A stretch of DNA of 64,000 bases. It comes from Homalodisca vitripennis (Eukaryota; Arthropoda; Insecta; Hemiptera; Cicadellidae). The stretch is taken from positions 96,154,501-96,218,500 of the forward strand of contig NC_060213.1 of NCBI RefSeq assembly GCF_021130785.1. The letters are read 5' to 3'. The notes beneath the pieces are model-generated. The model searched no databases, was not told the DNA's origin, and saw nothing but the letters and a program-made list of their open reading frames with translations. Position 1 is the first letter of the stretch; every line of letters starts with the position of its first letter. The position numbers were made by a program, and so were the translations under genes. This document shows positions 19,311 through 32,929 of this stretch, in pieces.

Positions 19311-21313
19311 GGTATGTACCTAATCGCTCTAGATGCTGTAAATAAATTTAAAAATAAAAAAATAAAAAAAAGTCTTTGAGCGAGTGTTTTTACGAGTTAC
19401 ATTGAAAGGCTTTCTCCGAGTAAAAGTTTACTTAGTTACAACTCGCGGAGGATAATATAAAAACGTATCTCACCTGAGAGACAGGGTTTCGGCATTGAGT
19501 TGAGAAGTCCTGTCATTAGGTGAGGTTACAAAAAAAAATGATTGGTTGGGAGGTAGCAAATTTGTCATGGACTGGCTACTCACCTATGTGATGAGCGATG
19601 GTTGGGGCTTCATCACCCGAGATGGTTAGGGCTCCTACTGGGGATGCTCTCGTAGTTAACAAAATAAGAACGCGCCTAAAGACCTGACCTCATGGGGTGG
19701 TGTGGAAACGAAGGTCACCTATTGTACCAGCACATGTGGGGACTGGATGCGGTCCGAGCTGCCTCAATATAAGACAGAGGACGCGTTGGTATCCTGCACT
19801 TTCACTATCATGTCCGATCTGTGACACGTTTTAGCCATTAGATCTGCTTTCCTCAATTGGGCCCACCACCATGTTCGTGGTACATGCTGGGAGAGTACTG
19901 TGTGTTGTGCCCCATAGAGCCAGGATCGGGGAACACTACAGTATTGCTGTTTGATTCTCGCACTCCCTGAGTGTGGTATCAGCACGGCCAGTGAAAGGAC
20001 GTATTTAAGTCATCGCAAATAATTTCATGTAAATGTTATACTGTTTTACTGAGATGTATTTTAAGTAAATGTTCGAATTATTGTTTAGGAACAACCCTCG
20101 AACGGCGCGTCTACAAGACGGTTGGTCAGGGAACCGATGACTGGAGCACATAGACTTGGTACGTTTATAATTCAACACAGTTATGCCTACACTTTAATGA
20201 ATAAATCGCTGATTACTTGATACAGAATTAATATTTTTATTATTGGCCCCAAGGCTCACGACCATACGACATTCGCGTTGGACGGTTGGTCGGTGAGCCG
20301 GTGGTTCTCGCAGGAGAGGTCAGGAGTTCTTTCTTTTTTTCCTTCCGGTGCAGTTTCTTCTTTTTATCATCATCCTCCTCATGTTCAGGAATGTGAGTGT
20401 TTGTCTTCGTGTTATGTTTTCTGTTGTTTGTTTGTTGTTGTTGGTCTTAGCACATGTATCGCATAACTTATTAAATATTGTTTTAGGGACCCACGCCAGA
20501 CCCCGCAGTGAGCCTCGTGGTACCCCATTTCCACTACGGTACGTAAAAATAGTACTAATGTATTTTTTTTCGGTCATATGACATGGTTTTTTCAAATTTT
20601 TTATATCCTCTGTTGATTATTTGCAGTACGGCGCGACCTTATCTGCGTGATAGAGGATGTTCTTTTTCGTTGGCCTCCTCCCCCCCAACCCGTTCAGGCA
20701 CTATTGTGAGTTTTACTGTGATATTTTACGTGTTTCAACGCACTTTACGTATGTACTAACCTTTAAGGTAATTTATGACCTAACGGGTTTGTTTTTTTTT
20801 TGTAATAAAGTGGACGTGTGGAGGGATACATGGGAGTTCTGTGACGAGGATATCTTGGGCAGGTAAAAATAACCATTACTCTCATCTATGGTTACCGATT
20901 ATTGAACGGGTTAGCGGCGTACACTTGATGATTACTCCTCGTGTTTTAAACAGATGTTTTGCAGAGTCCGAACCTTTTGTCGAGGGCTCTTGACCGGGCG
21001 TGAGAGTCCAAGAGCACGATAGGGGAGATCACGGAACTGCTGGATCCGCCTCTGGACACGAAGCCGCAGGAAGGTCTGGGGTTGAAACTAGTCATGGGAT
21101 CAATGGGATTAGTTCCATCAATTGAAAGTACAATTTACGGATGTGGTGATAAAATAAGCAATATCTGAGGGTGTTAGTATATATGTACAGATCTGCTCAC
21201 TGCAGCCTGCAATTTGTCTGTCTCAATCCACAGTCTGCAGGCTCGTTCAGAGGACAGGCGATTTGGGGAATGGTCACTGCCTGCGGGCAACGTGACGATA
21301 ACAGCTATGACAC
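19311..21313. other. Element interior without a supported gene
   Basis: Only short frames occur. Polypyrimidine tracts ending in AG (near 20487, 20629 and 20810) and donor-like GTACGT at about 20540 hint at introns. No convincing exon peptide emerges, so I leave this unassigned. A spliced accessory gene, possibly of host origin, is one possibility. Confidence 0.35.
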
Positions 21314-21977
21314 CTCTTCCTAGAGGGCGCCGTTCCGTAACGCCTCTGTGTCCGCACCCGTCACCCACTCCTCCAACTCTCGCCCGCCCTCCTCGCCCGG
21401 TATCCACCCCATTGATGGTATCTCAGGCTCTCACCGTACCGCGGCGGAAAATCGTCAACGGAGTTCCGCCCTCTATCGTTCCTAATCCGTGTAGCCAGAG
21501 TACGCACCCTCAATAACCCTCCGTCTCACGGAGCTACCACTAAATTCGGCTCTACGGTTACGCTCGATATTGAATTACTTGAATTGTACATAATGACTTG
21601 TTTACACAAGTGATGTAATAATTCTTCTTTTCTTCTGTTTTTTAGGGGGCCCAGGGTCCGTGGAAGTGGCGTGAATCCCTCTGTCGCACACCGTCCACGC
21701 ACTCCTCCGTGACTCGCCACGCCCTCCCCCGAGTACCATTCCCATGAATGGCCTCTTCAGGGCCATCTCACCGGCCGGCGGATCGTCCAACGTGAGTCTG
21801 AGCTATACGCTCCTATCGTCGTCAGAGTACGCCCCCTCAATACCCTCCGTCACCGGAGCTCCCACACAATTTCAGGCCTACGGTAACGCGGGAAATTGAA
21901 ATTACTCGAATTGTACATTATGACTTGTTTTACAAGTGACTGTATATCGTTTCGTTCTTCTTTCTTCTGTATTTTAG
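21314..21977 (+). repeat. 332-bp tandem duplication with splice-acceptor-like ends
   Basis: Two diverged copies, 21314-21645 and 21646-21977, each end in a pyrimidine tract plus TTTTAG. Each has a CTCCGT...CGGAG hairpin, an ACTTGT...ACAAGT hairpin (ATGACTTGTTTACACAAGTG in copy 1) and TCTCACCG...GGCGG near the middle. A Pro-rich frame (21214-21516) covers part of copy 1. Whether these are repeated exons or structural repeats is open. Confidence 0.55.
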
Positions 21978-22560
21978 CCCAGGGTCAGTGATTGGGAGGG
22001 CGCGGGAAGGGAATGTAATCTGCGGCCCTCCACAGTATCCGAAAGTACTGATTGCGGGAAGCTGCAAACTGGACGGCCAAAGTCGCGCATCCTTTCTAAA
22101 GATACCGACCATAGGGCGACAGATCCAGACTCGCCCACGCAAAACTTGGCGGGAGCCTTCGTGAGGGGACTTGGAGATAGAATTTCCGCCCCTACGATCC
22201 GTTGGGGAAAGAATGGATGGATGCCAGGCGTAATAACACCAACTACTCCACCCCCGGGACGCCGAGGAGACACCTCTGTCACAGCCGCCGTAAAGTTGAG
22301 TGTCCTGTGTGTATGGTGAATACATTCCCACGGTTGCTCTTCGGCCTGCTGACGGTTCTATACTCTCTGTCGGGGCCTGTGCCGACAGAGTACAAACATG
22401 TGTCCACGTGCCCGAGCGTTAATATCGCGTGGGGAGGTTCCAAACATTATACCATCCCGAGGTAACTCCAGCTCTAACTTTCAATTGGATTTCAATAAAA
22501 TTCACTTTCCATTTTTTATTCATTCAATTAGGTTTCAAAAAATTCAAAAAATTCACTTTC
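21978..22560. other. Element interior without a supported gene
   Basis: Overlapping frames exist on both strands (for example 21974-22331 minus), but none shows a family. A short AT-rich duplication (AAATTCACTTTCC, twice) lies at 22498-22562. Confidence 0.35.
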
Positions 22561-22730
22561 CAAGGGGACGGGGCAATTATCGGGTCCGTGAGTGTGACAA
22601 TACCAGTTTCAGACTGGAACAGGACTCCTATACCTCGGTTAAATGCTTAAAACCTGGGTACTGTGTTACATACACAGTACGGGGGGGGGGGGGGGGAGAA
22701 AAGTTGTTCCGCGCAACCACACTCAGAATA
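22561..22730 (+). promoter_or_regulatory. Hairpin-rich module, copy 3, next to the right terminal repeat
   Basis: It keeps the CCAGT/ACTGG stem (22603-22617) and the 9-bp stem GTACTGTGT/ACACAGTAC (about 22658-22680), plus the following AACCACACTCAG. The outer stem is decayed, a 16-base G-run is inserted, and no TATAAATACCGG follows. It probably arose by duplication of copy 1. Confidence 0.6.
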
Positions 22731-22857
22731 ACGTCTTACTTAATTATTTTATCTACTATTATTATTATATATTTAAATTAATTATTTTGTGTAGTGTGAG
22801 GAGGAACCCTAGGGAATTTTATCCCGCCCAGCAGCGCGCCACGGGCACCAGCCAATT

Positions 22858-23312
22858 AAGAAAGTGAGGATTTATGTTTTACGTGGGCGCAGCCATTATT
22901 GGTTTTTTTTTCTTGATATCACGTGTGATACAATGGGGTCACGGAGCCATGTTGGAATTCCCTCCGTCCCTCGTTTTCTCCGCTCACCGGACCCAACAAC
23001 ATCACCTGATATTTTACACCCGAAAAACACCGACTTTTGACACCCAAAATTCACCGATTTTTACCGAAAAAAAAAAAAAAAAAAACGATTTTGACACCCA
23101 AAAATCCACCCCCAAAACACTAGGATAAGAGTGTGTGAGGAGGGAATTTTCTCCCGGCGCATGAGGGAATTTCTCACCGCACATGTGGGGAGAATTTTCT
23201 CCCTCATGCGCATGCCGCGGGGGGGCGGGCCGCGCAATCTCTGGAATCACGTGTGACCCCCTCTCGAACCAATCAGAAGCCCTGTCCGCACAGGGGGGCA
23301 TGGTCCCTTACT
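22858..23312 (-). repeat. Right terminal inverted repeat of the Polinton
   Basis: The reverse complement of the left repeat, about 100 bases longer owing to an extra block near 23000-23055 and expanded homopolymers. The outer tip reads CCCTTACT before the target duplication. Confidence 0.88.
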
Positions 23313-23318
23313 CTCCTA
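23313..23318. repeat. Target-site duplication, right copy (CTCCTA)
   Basis: Identical to 161-166, immediately outside the right terminus. Confidence 0.85.
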
Positions 23319-26300
23319 GTTTTTATATGTTTTTATCCACTATATTCCAAAACGGATATGATTTCAAACAATTAAAAAACAAGCTTGAAACTATTTTGAA
23401 CTATGCAAAAACTTTGCATATTTTACATCATTTATATGTTTCGAAATTTCATAAAACATGGCACTCATTATTTTGTATTATAGTATTTATTATTGGTATT
23501 AAGATATTTCCATAATATATTTTTACAGCGTATAGCTTCCGTTTTGAGTTTTGGAATTTATTTTATGTACATTTTTCTACCTTAAATCCGGTTCTCCTCT
23601 TATATAAAGTATTGTATGGACACTGCACATTTTAAAAGATTGGTATATTTAACAGTGTGTTTAAAAAAAGGACGAGATCTTGTGTGACGTAACAAGGACC
23701 ATGTCTGAAATTATGTGCAAAAACTCTTTATAATTGGTTAGTCATGGTATTTATCATCATGTTAAACCTTTAAGTTTAGTAAAAAACGAGTTAAAAGCTT
23801 ATCATTGCTTGTCACTAATAAAAATGTGATGTGACAAAGCTTAATATCTAAAATCTAGTTCAATATACATATCTCTGGCCAAAGTCTGGTATATATCTTC
23901 AATTATACACACAAACATTAGTAGTTTAAAAAAAAATAGTAGATTATAACAGACAAGATGCGATCTTAAGTTCTTGCATTATTTTTATGTTTAAAATGAG
24001 CATATATCTAGTGGCTGTTTACACTAAGATTCGAAAGCATGTTGACCGTATGATGAACAACTGTGCTAAGTTCAGATGAGTTATATTTCAGGACACTTAT
24101 GTTGGGAGTTGGGACCTTTATACCAAAAATTAAATCATAAATTATGTTTTTACAGGCCATGCCAAATTTAATTCTATGTCGAAACTATTACTCGTTATAT
24201 ATAGTTAATTCTAACCTTTTTTTCCCGATCATGAGAATTCTTACATATATATATATTTACTATATTTTAATATATAGTATATTATAATATAATGATATAT
24301 AATTATATATAAGTAGATAGTAATATGGGGTTCCTGCGCGCACTTTTCGGAGCCGACCGACGAAAAATGCAATGTTAAATTACTGTTTCAACTGTACCAT
24401 AAAGGTGAAGCTGAGAAATAACACAGCAATTCTCCAATGAAAAATATAAACTCGAGATGCTACAGCTTCGTATCGTTCTCCAAAAACTGCGATACGGTAC
24501 ATTACTGATTCTACTCTTGTGGAATGAAAAGATTAACCAAAATCATACAGCTGTTTGGCTTCTACTTTCTTAAGCTGTGCTTTTGTAAAATGTTGTTCAA
24601 ATCTGCTACGAATTAAAGCGATTTATCTTTAATAAAATTTATAATCAATTTAAAAAACATTTTTACTAAAAAACATACTTTAATAAAAAACTTTCTACTA
24701 AATAGTCACCAAACAACTATACCATTTTGAAACTCACCAAAAGTTTCTTCTCTACAATTTACTACGCAATTTAAAATCAGATGCCAAACCAAAAGACTGA
24801 ATTTCATGTGAAATTGCCGGTATATATTCTCAACAACTGTTGATTACCAGTCTTTAAATGAAACAGAATTAAAAGAACTTTGTAGCAGCTCTTTTGGCAG
24901 AAAAGAACGGCCAAAACTGGCAACACGTGTTACACCACAAAAAAACGAAAAAAATAAGGGATTATAATATTTAATAATTTAAATTACGAAAGATATTGAA
25001 TAAAGAAAGTAAAAAATAAACAAACAGTAGTAGATTTTCATCGTTTTTTTTTATGACATTTTTCCCATATTATACGTCCATTTCAAGATAATCAAGGACT
25101 TAATTGATGAAATTTCTTAGGAATTTTATTTGGTGAGTATCAAGATTTATCAAAACCAAATTCATTAAAGAGCATTATAGAATTTTTCTTATATAGAATA
25201 TAGCCACATTTTTGTGTGAAACAAAAGGTATTACTGTAGATCATATATTCCATGTGATTCCTATGAGAAAGACACCCAACTATGGTTTATCAAAACAGTA
25301 CTATGAGCGTGGGGAGGTGGACTGGAATGTTTTTAGAGTTAAGTCTTTATTCCTACAAACGTTAATTGTTATAATTTCTTTATCTTTTATAGTCTTCTTG
25401 TCGTTAGTAACAACTCAAGTGTAATTTTTCATTTTGTGTTTAATTCCCTTTAAATACTTTTTTTTCATCCAAAACAGTCAAAAATCTGTTCGGCAAGTGT
25501 ACTTTACCAATCTTCCAAATCGGCAATTTATTGTAAACTAACCCGAATTTATCTTTTCATTTTCTCCAAATTCAAGATTCTATGTTTTCCTTCCTTTTCT
25601 TCCAATTCACTTCAACTTCATTATACTCCCTTTAAACTTGCATTCACCAAATATCATTTAACCTTTTTCAAGAACCAACCATTTAAATAGAAAAAATTTA
25701 AAGACGGAAAAAATGATAAATTTGCTAAACATCACTCGAGAAGTTCGGGGAGAATGTGAGTCTAAAACCGGCATTTCTTTTCACGAGAAGGTTCTTCGTT
25801 TATAAATTTCTCCAATTGTTACTATAAAATCATTCGAGGATTTTCTGGTTCAAAAATCATAATACAAATTCTACAATCTAGATAATAAAAAAGATACAGT
25901 GTAATATCTTTTCATAATAAACGTTGTGTATTTGAAACTCAACAAACCTAATGTATTCTTTGAATAAGGAAAATAATTTTGTCAATGGGTTCCAAGAGAT
26001 AGAGTAAAAATTTTTATTCTGTTTTTCCTTAAATTCTGTAACAAAATTTTGTTTGCTTCTTGTCTCCGGTATTGTAATTTTCATAAGCAGATTATTTCAA
26101 ATGTGTTAGTTTATTTCGATAATTTCTTAGGTTTAGGTCTTTCGTAACATAAATTAAAATTACAATCTCTACAAACGAATCTTATTATCAATAATTTTCA
26201 TCTCCTCTATTATAAACACGAACTTGTAACAGTTGGGCATTATACTCTTCTCATTTAAACAAAAAGATTTTTTTATAAATGGAGGATAATGGAAAACTAA

Positions 26301-29281
26301 GTCTGCCGAGATATTAATTATTTTCAGCGCGCAATGTTTGTGTTTATCATTTCTACAACAGAGAATAATAGAAATAATTTCATTCTACTGTATCAAATAT
26401 TTAGGAAAATTTTTGTCCTAATGATTTACAAAGATTATTCCCGGAAGAAATACGAGGATTTTTCATCAGCGAAAGAGTATGATTTTTGAAGTTTTAGAAG
26501 GAATGACAAAGAGGAATAATATGAACATCATCAATTATTGTTTAAGACATACCAATATGACGTGTTGTTAGTGGTTAAGTGTGGTGTTTTGTTGCGATAT
26601 CTACTTAACCTTCTAAGAAATTTGTGAAAATTGGGAGAAGAAGAAAGGTATCATATGTTTTATTTTCAATCAACTCTAGATTTGTGACGGTTCTGCCTGT
26701 AGAGCGTTTGTACCACTAAACGCTTGACCTCGAGAATCTCCATTTTATTGAAACATGTGAGAGTGCGTTTGTATGTCACTAGAACGCTTGACCGTTGCTT
26801 TTGCACACGCCTGTGTGTGGTACAAGGACAGTAGTGACACCAAAACAATGGACATTGCTTTTCTCACGCGCCGTTGTGAGGACAATGAAATCACTGTAAA
26901 ATAACACTTAATTCTGTATTACAAATGATCACTTTACATCACTATTTTCACACAATGTTTTATCACAGTTTAGAATTGTCCTACACCACAATTACAACAA
27001 TCTTCATTTTAACGTCTTTCTTCGAGTCCACAATAATAAAGTAACTTATTAAAATATTAATAACTCTATGAATTGGCCAACGCCCAGTGGAAACACTTCA
27101 CTTCACTTTTAAACAAGAAACACAGAATCATCACACAATCTTTCGTACTTCATATAAAGTGTCTAAATTTCTTCGTATCTTCAACTTTGCAAAATACATT
27201 AGAATCTTCTCAATTGTATGATATATCTTTGTTTCAAATTTCGTTAAAATAGAGGACGGATCAAGCATGATGAGCTTACTTTAAGTGGCCCAAAAACGCC
27301 CATGATGAAAAATTTTTTCCGTTGCGATATATACGATTATGAATGATCGAAGTTTTATCGATAATAAAAATCGAATGGTTACAATCGATATTTAGAACTG
27401 GTTTATTAGTTTTCCAATGTATAATTAATAATGTGAATATCAATATTTATTTCAAACCCTTGATGTTCAAAAACCACTCTCAACCGATTTTAACGAAATA
27501 TGGTTTACACATATAGTAATTACTTAACTCTTTCGACTTAACTTATCCTAAAAGGGTGAAATCATCCCCTATTTCTTAATATTCAAAGAAAAAAATAAAA
27601 AATTTTTATCGCACCACTAAACAAATCTGAAAACTTCAAAAAAAACGCGAGTTTCTAAATTTAAATTAATCATGAAAATAACAAAATTTTCAAAATCTAA
27701 CCCCCAATCAATCCCCTTATCTTTAAACACTCTTATATCTCGAGAACTATTTGGAGCTTTTTTGATGAAATTTGGTTATATAGGATCAGTAAATATTAAA
27801 GTATTTTTTAAAATAACCATTCCCGGTCCATTGACCCTTGAAATAGTTTTTTTTTTCCTAATATCAGCCATATTTTTCAAAAATTTTTTTTAATGCAATT
27901 TAAAATAGTAAACTTTTATCAATGTCTTTAACAGATTCTGTAAAGTTTTAAAAATTATCCGACGAATAATACGCGTTTTTACTGAATTTTCTTTTTAAAT
28001 ATCGTGCTTAATACATCATAAGGCTAAAAATTTCTCAGAGACAACAACAACATAACAAATCGCGTTTTGTAACAGCTTTTGAAATCCATACTTGATATAT
28101 TATATCAGTTCTTTGAAATCCAGAAATATTTGTCAAAATCTTTTGTTGTATCAATGACTATAAATAGGTCTATTCGCTAAAAATTTCTTTAGGATTGTAA
28201 TACATTTCCCTTTTTAATTACAGTAACTTTCTTAAAATCTTGATACTTCTGTAAATGATTCTGGAAATGACACTCCTGGAAAATGTTTAAATTTTGTAAT
28301 TCATCTGGATAATAAGAACCGTTCAATATTACTCTGTTAATTTTTTACATTCAAACTATCAAACTTTTGGAAGGATTTTTTTCTTGATTATTCTGTCTTA
28401 TCTGTTTGAAAAAATATAATAACCGAAACTTGGGATTGAAGATATATTTCTATAAAATATTTTGTGATATCGAACGAAATAAGTTGTTCCCGGGAAATAT
28501 TTTTGTTCAATACACTGCCAATCTAGAAAATTAAACATGAATGTTTTGACTTTTTGTAATTTAATTCAATCAACCTTATTTTTTCTCGTGATTTTTTATA
28601 ATCAATCATTGGAACTCTAATAAAAAATATCTTGTAATTGTTATTTTTCCATCAACAGGCATAAAACTTCCAGTTTATGCCAGGTCTTCAGAAAATCGCA
28701 TCATCGTCTTCTTCTCTTATAAAACTTAGTTTTTAAATCCTCCTTTATAGATCGGGGTATAGTAACATTTCAAAAAATCCTAATCCAAAATGGAGTTAAT
28801 TTTCCAGCTGCTTCAAAAAACACCAAAATTTTAAAATCTGATTCAAAAGCCATTAGAAGTTTGAGAAATAACCATCACTTTTTTGAATACGAAATAGGTT
28901 CCTTTAAGTGTGCTTAATTGGGGCCACAGTTTTCGGACTTCTTCTATCAATTTAATTGTGTTTTTCTTACTTCAATCTTAGAAAATAAAAAACGGATTTT
29001 TTTATAAAATTATCGATTAATCTAACATTATCAGTTCCCAAGATATGCTTGACATCTTTTGTTTTGTTAAAGTTCCAGAAATATTTAAAACTGGAAGTTA
29101 GACGAGCAAAAAGTTATCTCCAAAATCTATATTAAAACTCAGTTCTTTTATTCGGTTCATGCAAATGTTGTTTACTTAAATTTGGATAGAAAATTTTTAA
29201 ACACATCCGCCTTGCAAAAATTTCACTAGCATATTTTCTGTCAGTCCGCCATTTAATAAGAGAAAAATTTAGAAATTTTCC
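23319..29281. other. AT-rich host DNA without a supported gene
   Basis: No open frame exceeds about 75 codons and none is recognisable. An alternating A/T palindromic patch lies at 24244-24322. Near 26700-26800, two copies of a GCGTTTGTA...ACGCTTGACC unit occur, one forming an AGCGTTT/AAACGCT hairpin. Similar phrases of the type GATGAAATTTGGTTATATAGG near 27475 and 27770 suggest an old repeat. Confidence 0.55.
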
Positions 29282-29378
29282 ACCCCCCCCCCCCCCCACC
29301 CCCCCCCCCCCCCACCCCCCCCCCCCCCCACCCCCCCCCCCCCCCACCCCCCCCCCCCCCCACCCCCCCCCCCCCCCA
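29282..29378. repeat. Exact 16-base periodic A(C)15 array
   Basis: A occurs at 29282, 29298, 29314, 29330, 29346, 29362 and 29378, each separated by exactly 15 Cs. It lies at the outer edge of the palindrome's left arm, opposite the poly-A tail of the LINE at the end of the right arm. Gly-rich minus-strand frames here are translations of this array and are not genes. Confidence 0.85.
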
Positions 29379-29464
29379 CAAATTTTTTAAAATTATCGTT
29401 TTTTGGGGAATATTTTTTATTACCCACCACATTAAGAAACCAATGCCCAAATTTCTTTTCCCAG

Positions 29465-29647
29465 CAATGGGGTTTTTGCAGTGATGGAGGTAAAGGCTTG
29501 TTGGCCAGAATTATGATCAGTACTCATGAAATTTAGCCACAAAACTCAACAACCACCCCCTTTAAATTCGTTCGTTCGTACCAAAAATTTTAGAGGTGGA
29601 CTGTTTCTTTTTTTTGAAAAGAGATTACCCAAACCATGTTGCCATAA
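29465..29647 (+). pseudogene. Degraded inverted copy of P450 exon 4
   Basis: It matches the exon at 41432-41616 in opposite orientation, including the intron boundary, CACATTAAGAAAC upstream, and the terminal CCATAA. It carries many single-base changes and an in-frame stop. It is part of the palindrome arm and probably not a separate locus. Confidence 0.75.
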
Positions 29648-31589
29648 AAAAGCAGAAAGGGCTTATATCCTTTTGGGTAACTGTAAAAAAATTTTGTTGC
29701 TAATATTACTATTGTTATTAATTTGTATTCCCTTTTATATTTTTTAAATATATTTATTTTTTTTTAAATTTTCCCCCAAAATAAGAAATGTTTTTTGAAA
29801 ACATGAAAATAAATACATCCTATTTTTAAAAAAAGTAATAACTTTTTTGGGAATGATAAAAAATTTTTAAATATTAAAAAATTTATTGAAAAAAATTTTT
29901 TTTTAATTGTAAGTACAGAAAATAAAATTTCAAACTTACTGGGTTTTTTTTAAATTTTTTTTTTCCCAGTTTTGGCCTATAATACCTAATTTTTCGAAGG
30001 TGAACCTATAGCCCTTTAAAGTAAAATTGTTTTTTTTTTACAAATCCTTAATAGGGGGTGGCACGATAATAAAAGGGGAAAAATTGGAACGTGTATGTTT
30101 TGATTTTACATGCTTAAATTAGCCTACATTTATTATTAATAGAAAAAAAAATTTGGGAAACTGAATGAATTAAAGAAAACGGCCCCCTTTTTTGAAACCA
30201 TTTTTAAAGAAATAAAAACTTTTGGGATAATAACCTAAATATGGGGAATTTAAAAAAATTTAATTAACATATTATGATTTCCCTTACACTTCGAAAACAA
30301 ATTTTATATTTTAAAATATTTTGTTTTTACATTAAAAATTGCGGCCCACTCCCGGGTACCCTAAGACAATAATGATCCCCCAACCATTGTTAAAACTGTA
30401 TAAAGATTTGTATGTGTTACAGTACAAACACATAAAACGCACAAAGCCTTTGGGGTGTGATAGTCAAGATCCCTCTATTTAAAGAGTAGTAGCTCCATTT
30501 CATAATTTTTTTCGAGCTCAAAAGGGGAAAGGGAAAGGAAAAATTGTGCATCAGATGTCACTTGATAGAGTGAGAAAAATTTTGGTATGTGAAGTACATT
30601 TTTACTACTACAACAGCTAAATAAATAAAGCCCCAATTTTTTTGCATTTGCGTTGAAACCTGTAATAATAACATCTTTGTGATCCTTGTGCCCAAGGGGT
30701 GTGTTAACCACATTTAAACCCCTTTTCTATAAGTGAAAAAATGTACTTAAAAAAATACACAAAATAGAACACAGTCAGTCCTGATTATTTTTTTAAAAAA
30801 AGGGAATTTGACATTTGTAATATAAGTTTTTAATTTGGAGAAATTTTTGAAAACTATCTATATAAATGAAAAAAAATTGAAAAATTTTAAAATTTTTTTT
30901 AAAAAATATATTATAAAAACTTATAACCTAGCTGTTTATTACTGAGCTGTAGATATATTTACGGAAAAAAAAAACAAAAATGGTGAAACAAAAAACTCTA
31001 TTTTTCATTCTTTTACCGTTGTTTAAAGAAAAAAAATTTTAAAAAAATTTTATACTTTGGGTTCTTTTATCAAAAAAATTTGCCAAAATAACGGAGTTCT
31101 GCAACACTGTTGTTTATTCGGGGTTTTTTTTCCCTAATAAATATATATCTCCCTGAGCTAAAAAAAAACAGTTCCCTTCGCACTGCTTTCATTTCGTAAC
31201 TTAATTAGTATCGTGAAATGATTTGTCTTTTTCTGTAACGAATGCAATCAACGGTAGGACTCAATCAAAAAAATTTTTTAGTGGAGTTTTGGGAGATTAT
31301 TTTACAGGTTCTATAGGACCACTTTTTTGTAACACCTATTAAAAAAAAAAACGTCTCCCCTTTAACACAAGTAACTACACCAAGTGGCAATATTCCTCCA
31401 ACTAAACCCAAAACCTTAAAAATGTTATAGGGGTTTATACATAACAGAAAACCCTATATTTAAGATAAGTTTTCATCTGATTAATTAAAGTTTAATTCAT
31501 TTAAAGCACTATCATTCAATAAAATAAAATAAATGAAATTAAACTAATTATATTTAATTATGAAGTGGAGTACCGGCAGTACAGCCCTC

Positions 31590-32470
31590 TATTCCACTCT
31601 ACCTCAAGTAATTCATGATTTCAGATCAGAATCATCTTATTTGTCATCATAAGAATCAGTAGTGTCATACAATTGAAAGATAGATATAAGATAGAGCCTG
31701 TCCTAGAGTCGTCCTTTGAGGAATCTTCCAGGCCTGTAGTTAGGCCGTTCAAGAGCCACCTCTGCAACGAAGTCCTCAGCGCTTTGCCCCTTTTAAGAAC
31801 GGGTCCTGTGGGAGGTGGTTGAAAAGCTTTTCTACCCTATACGAAGGTTTATTTTCTCGTACAGTGAGAGATGGTGGTTGGGTAGGATGTACTGTCGTGG
31901 CATGTCTTGTATTTATGTTCATCGGTGGCAGCGGAGCCTTGGTAGATTCTTCCCTTCCCCATCACATAGAGAAATATCTCTTGAATGTACATCGCACCAC
32001 AGTTAGGACTTATTGAGCTATTAAGGCTTCTTCTTTGCATGATGTCCCGACTCTGTAGGTCGATAGAGCCCTATAGCTTTTTTTTGCAAGAGGAGAGTCT
32101 TGTTAAATTTTTAGCGGAGTGCCCCAAACTATTAGTATCCTTATCGCAGATGTGTTTCAAATAATAGCACGTAGGCGCATTTTTTGTCAGTTTGGTTTGC
32201 CGCTGAATTGTTTTAATTTGTTTTAGTGACATATAGGCCAGAGTTCATTTTTTTGCTTATGATTATCCAAGGATGTGGTGTCCATGGTGAGGTATCAATC
32301 CATTATTATGCCAAGACTTGTGCTTGTGAATTCTGCTTCTATATCATAAGGACAGGTACCTCTGCTGCTCGTCTTTCCAAATGCACTTGTTTTGTTTTTG
32401 ATGATAACTGCCAGATCATTGCTATATACAGTACTGATAGCCATGTTTAAGGCGTGTAGGATGATACCGC
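31590..32470 (-). mobile_element. Inverted copy of jockey-like LINE 3' end (left arm)
   Basis: The mirror of 38655-39549. The reading frame is broken repeatedly. It is listed because it occupies sequence here, but it should not be counted as an independent insertion. Confidence 0.65.
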
Positions 32471-32929
32471 AATTTTGTCCGATGTCCTAAGTAATGAACC
32501 AACAATAATGAACTAAAAACAATGGTTATTTCGACCGTCTGTCTGTTTTGGCACTTCTGTTAACTTTTTATACTACAATTAATTCAATAAAAAAAATTTA
32601 ATTAACCCAAATTATAGAAATTTTAATTTGGGTATTCAAATAAAGGATCAAAATATTCAGAAAAAAGTAAACGAAAATGTAATATTACCGCGCGCTGGGC
32701 GCACGCACGCCACGCGCGCCACCACCACACACTCACACAAAAATATTATGTATTTGTTTTAATTTAATTTTTTTGATCCTTAACAACTGTCATCTAAAAG
32801 TTTATATCTATATATATATATATATAAATATACGTATACATATTAATATTTAAAAATTAAATTCATAAATAAATCCCACCGCATTTTCACGCATAATTCT
32901 CATATCATATTCCAAATTGAAAGCCAATC

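Larger units (their letters stand above)
167..23312 (+). mobile_element. Maverick/Polinton (adintovirus-like) element, complete but frameshifted
   Basis: A 23,146-bp element bounded by inverted repeats that start with AGT and by a perfect 6-bp duplication. It encodes the diagnostic Polinton set on one strand: protein-primed family B DNA polymerase, retroviral-type integrase with chromodomain, A32/FtsK-type packaging ATPase, adenain-type protease, and major and probable minor capsid proteins. Accessory genes include a phospholipase A2, a fibre-like repeat protein and a secreted matrix metalloproteinase. Base composition is clearly richer in GC than the flanking host DNA. Nearly all genes are interrupted by one-base indels, so this copy is either decayed or poorly polished. 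The presence of capsid genes means the lineage could in principle form virions; nothing here shows that it does. Confidence 0.93.

Noticed and set aside
29132..29450. Gly/Trp-rich minus-strand frames
   Set aside because: They are translations of the periodic C array and flanking low-quality sequence.
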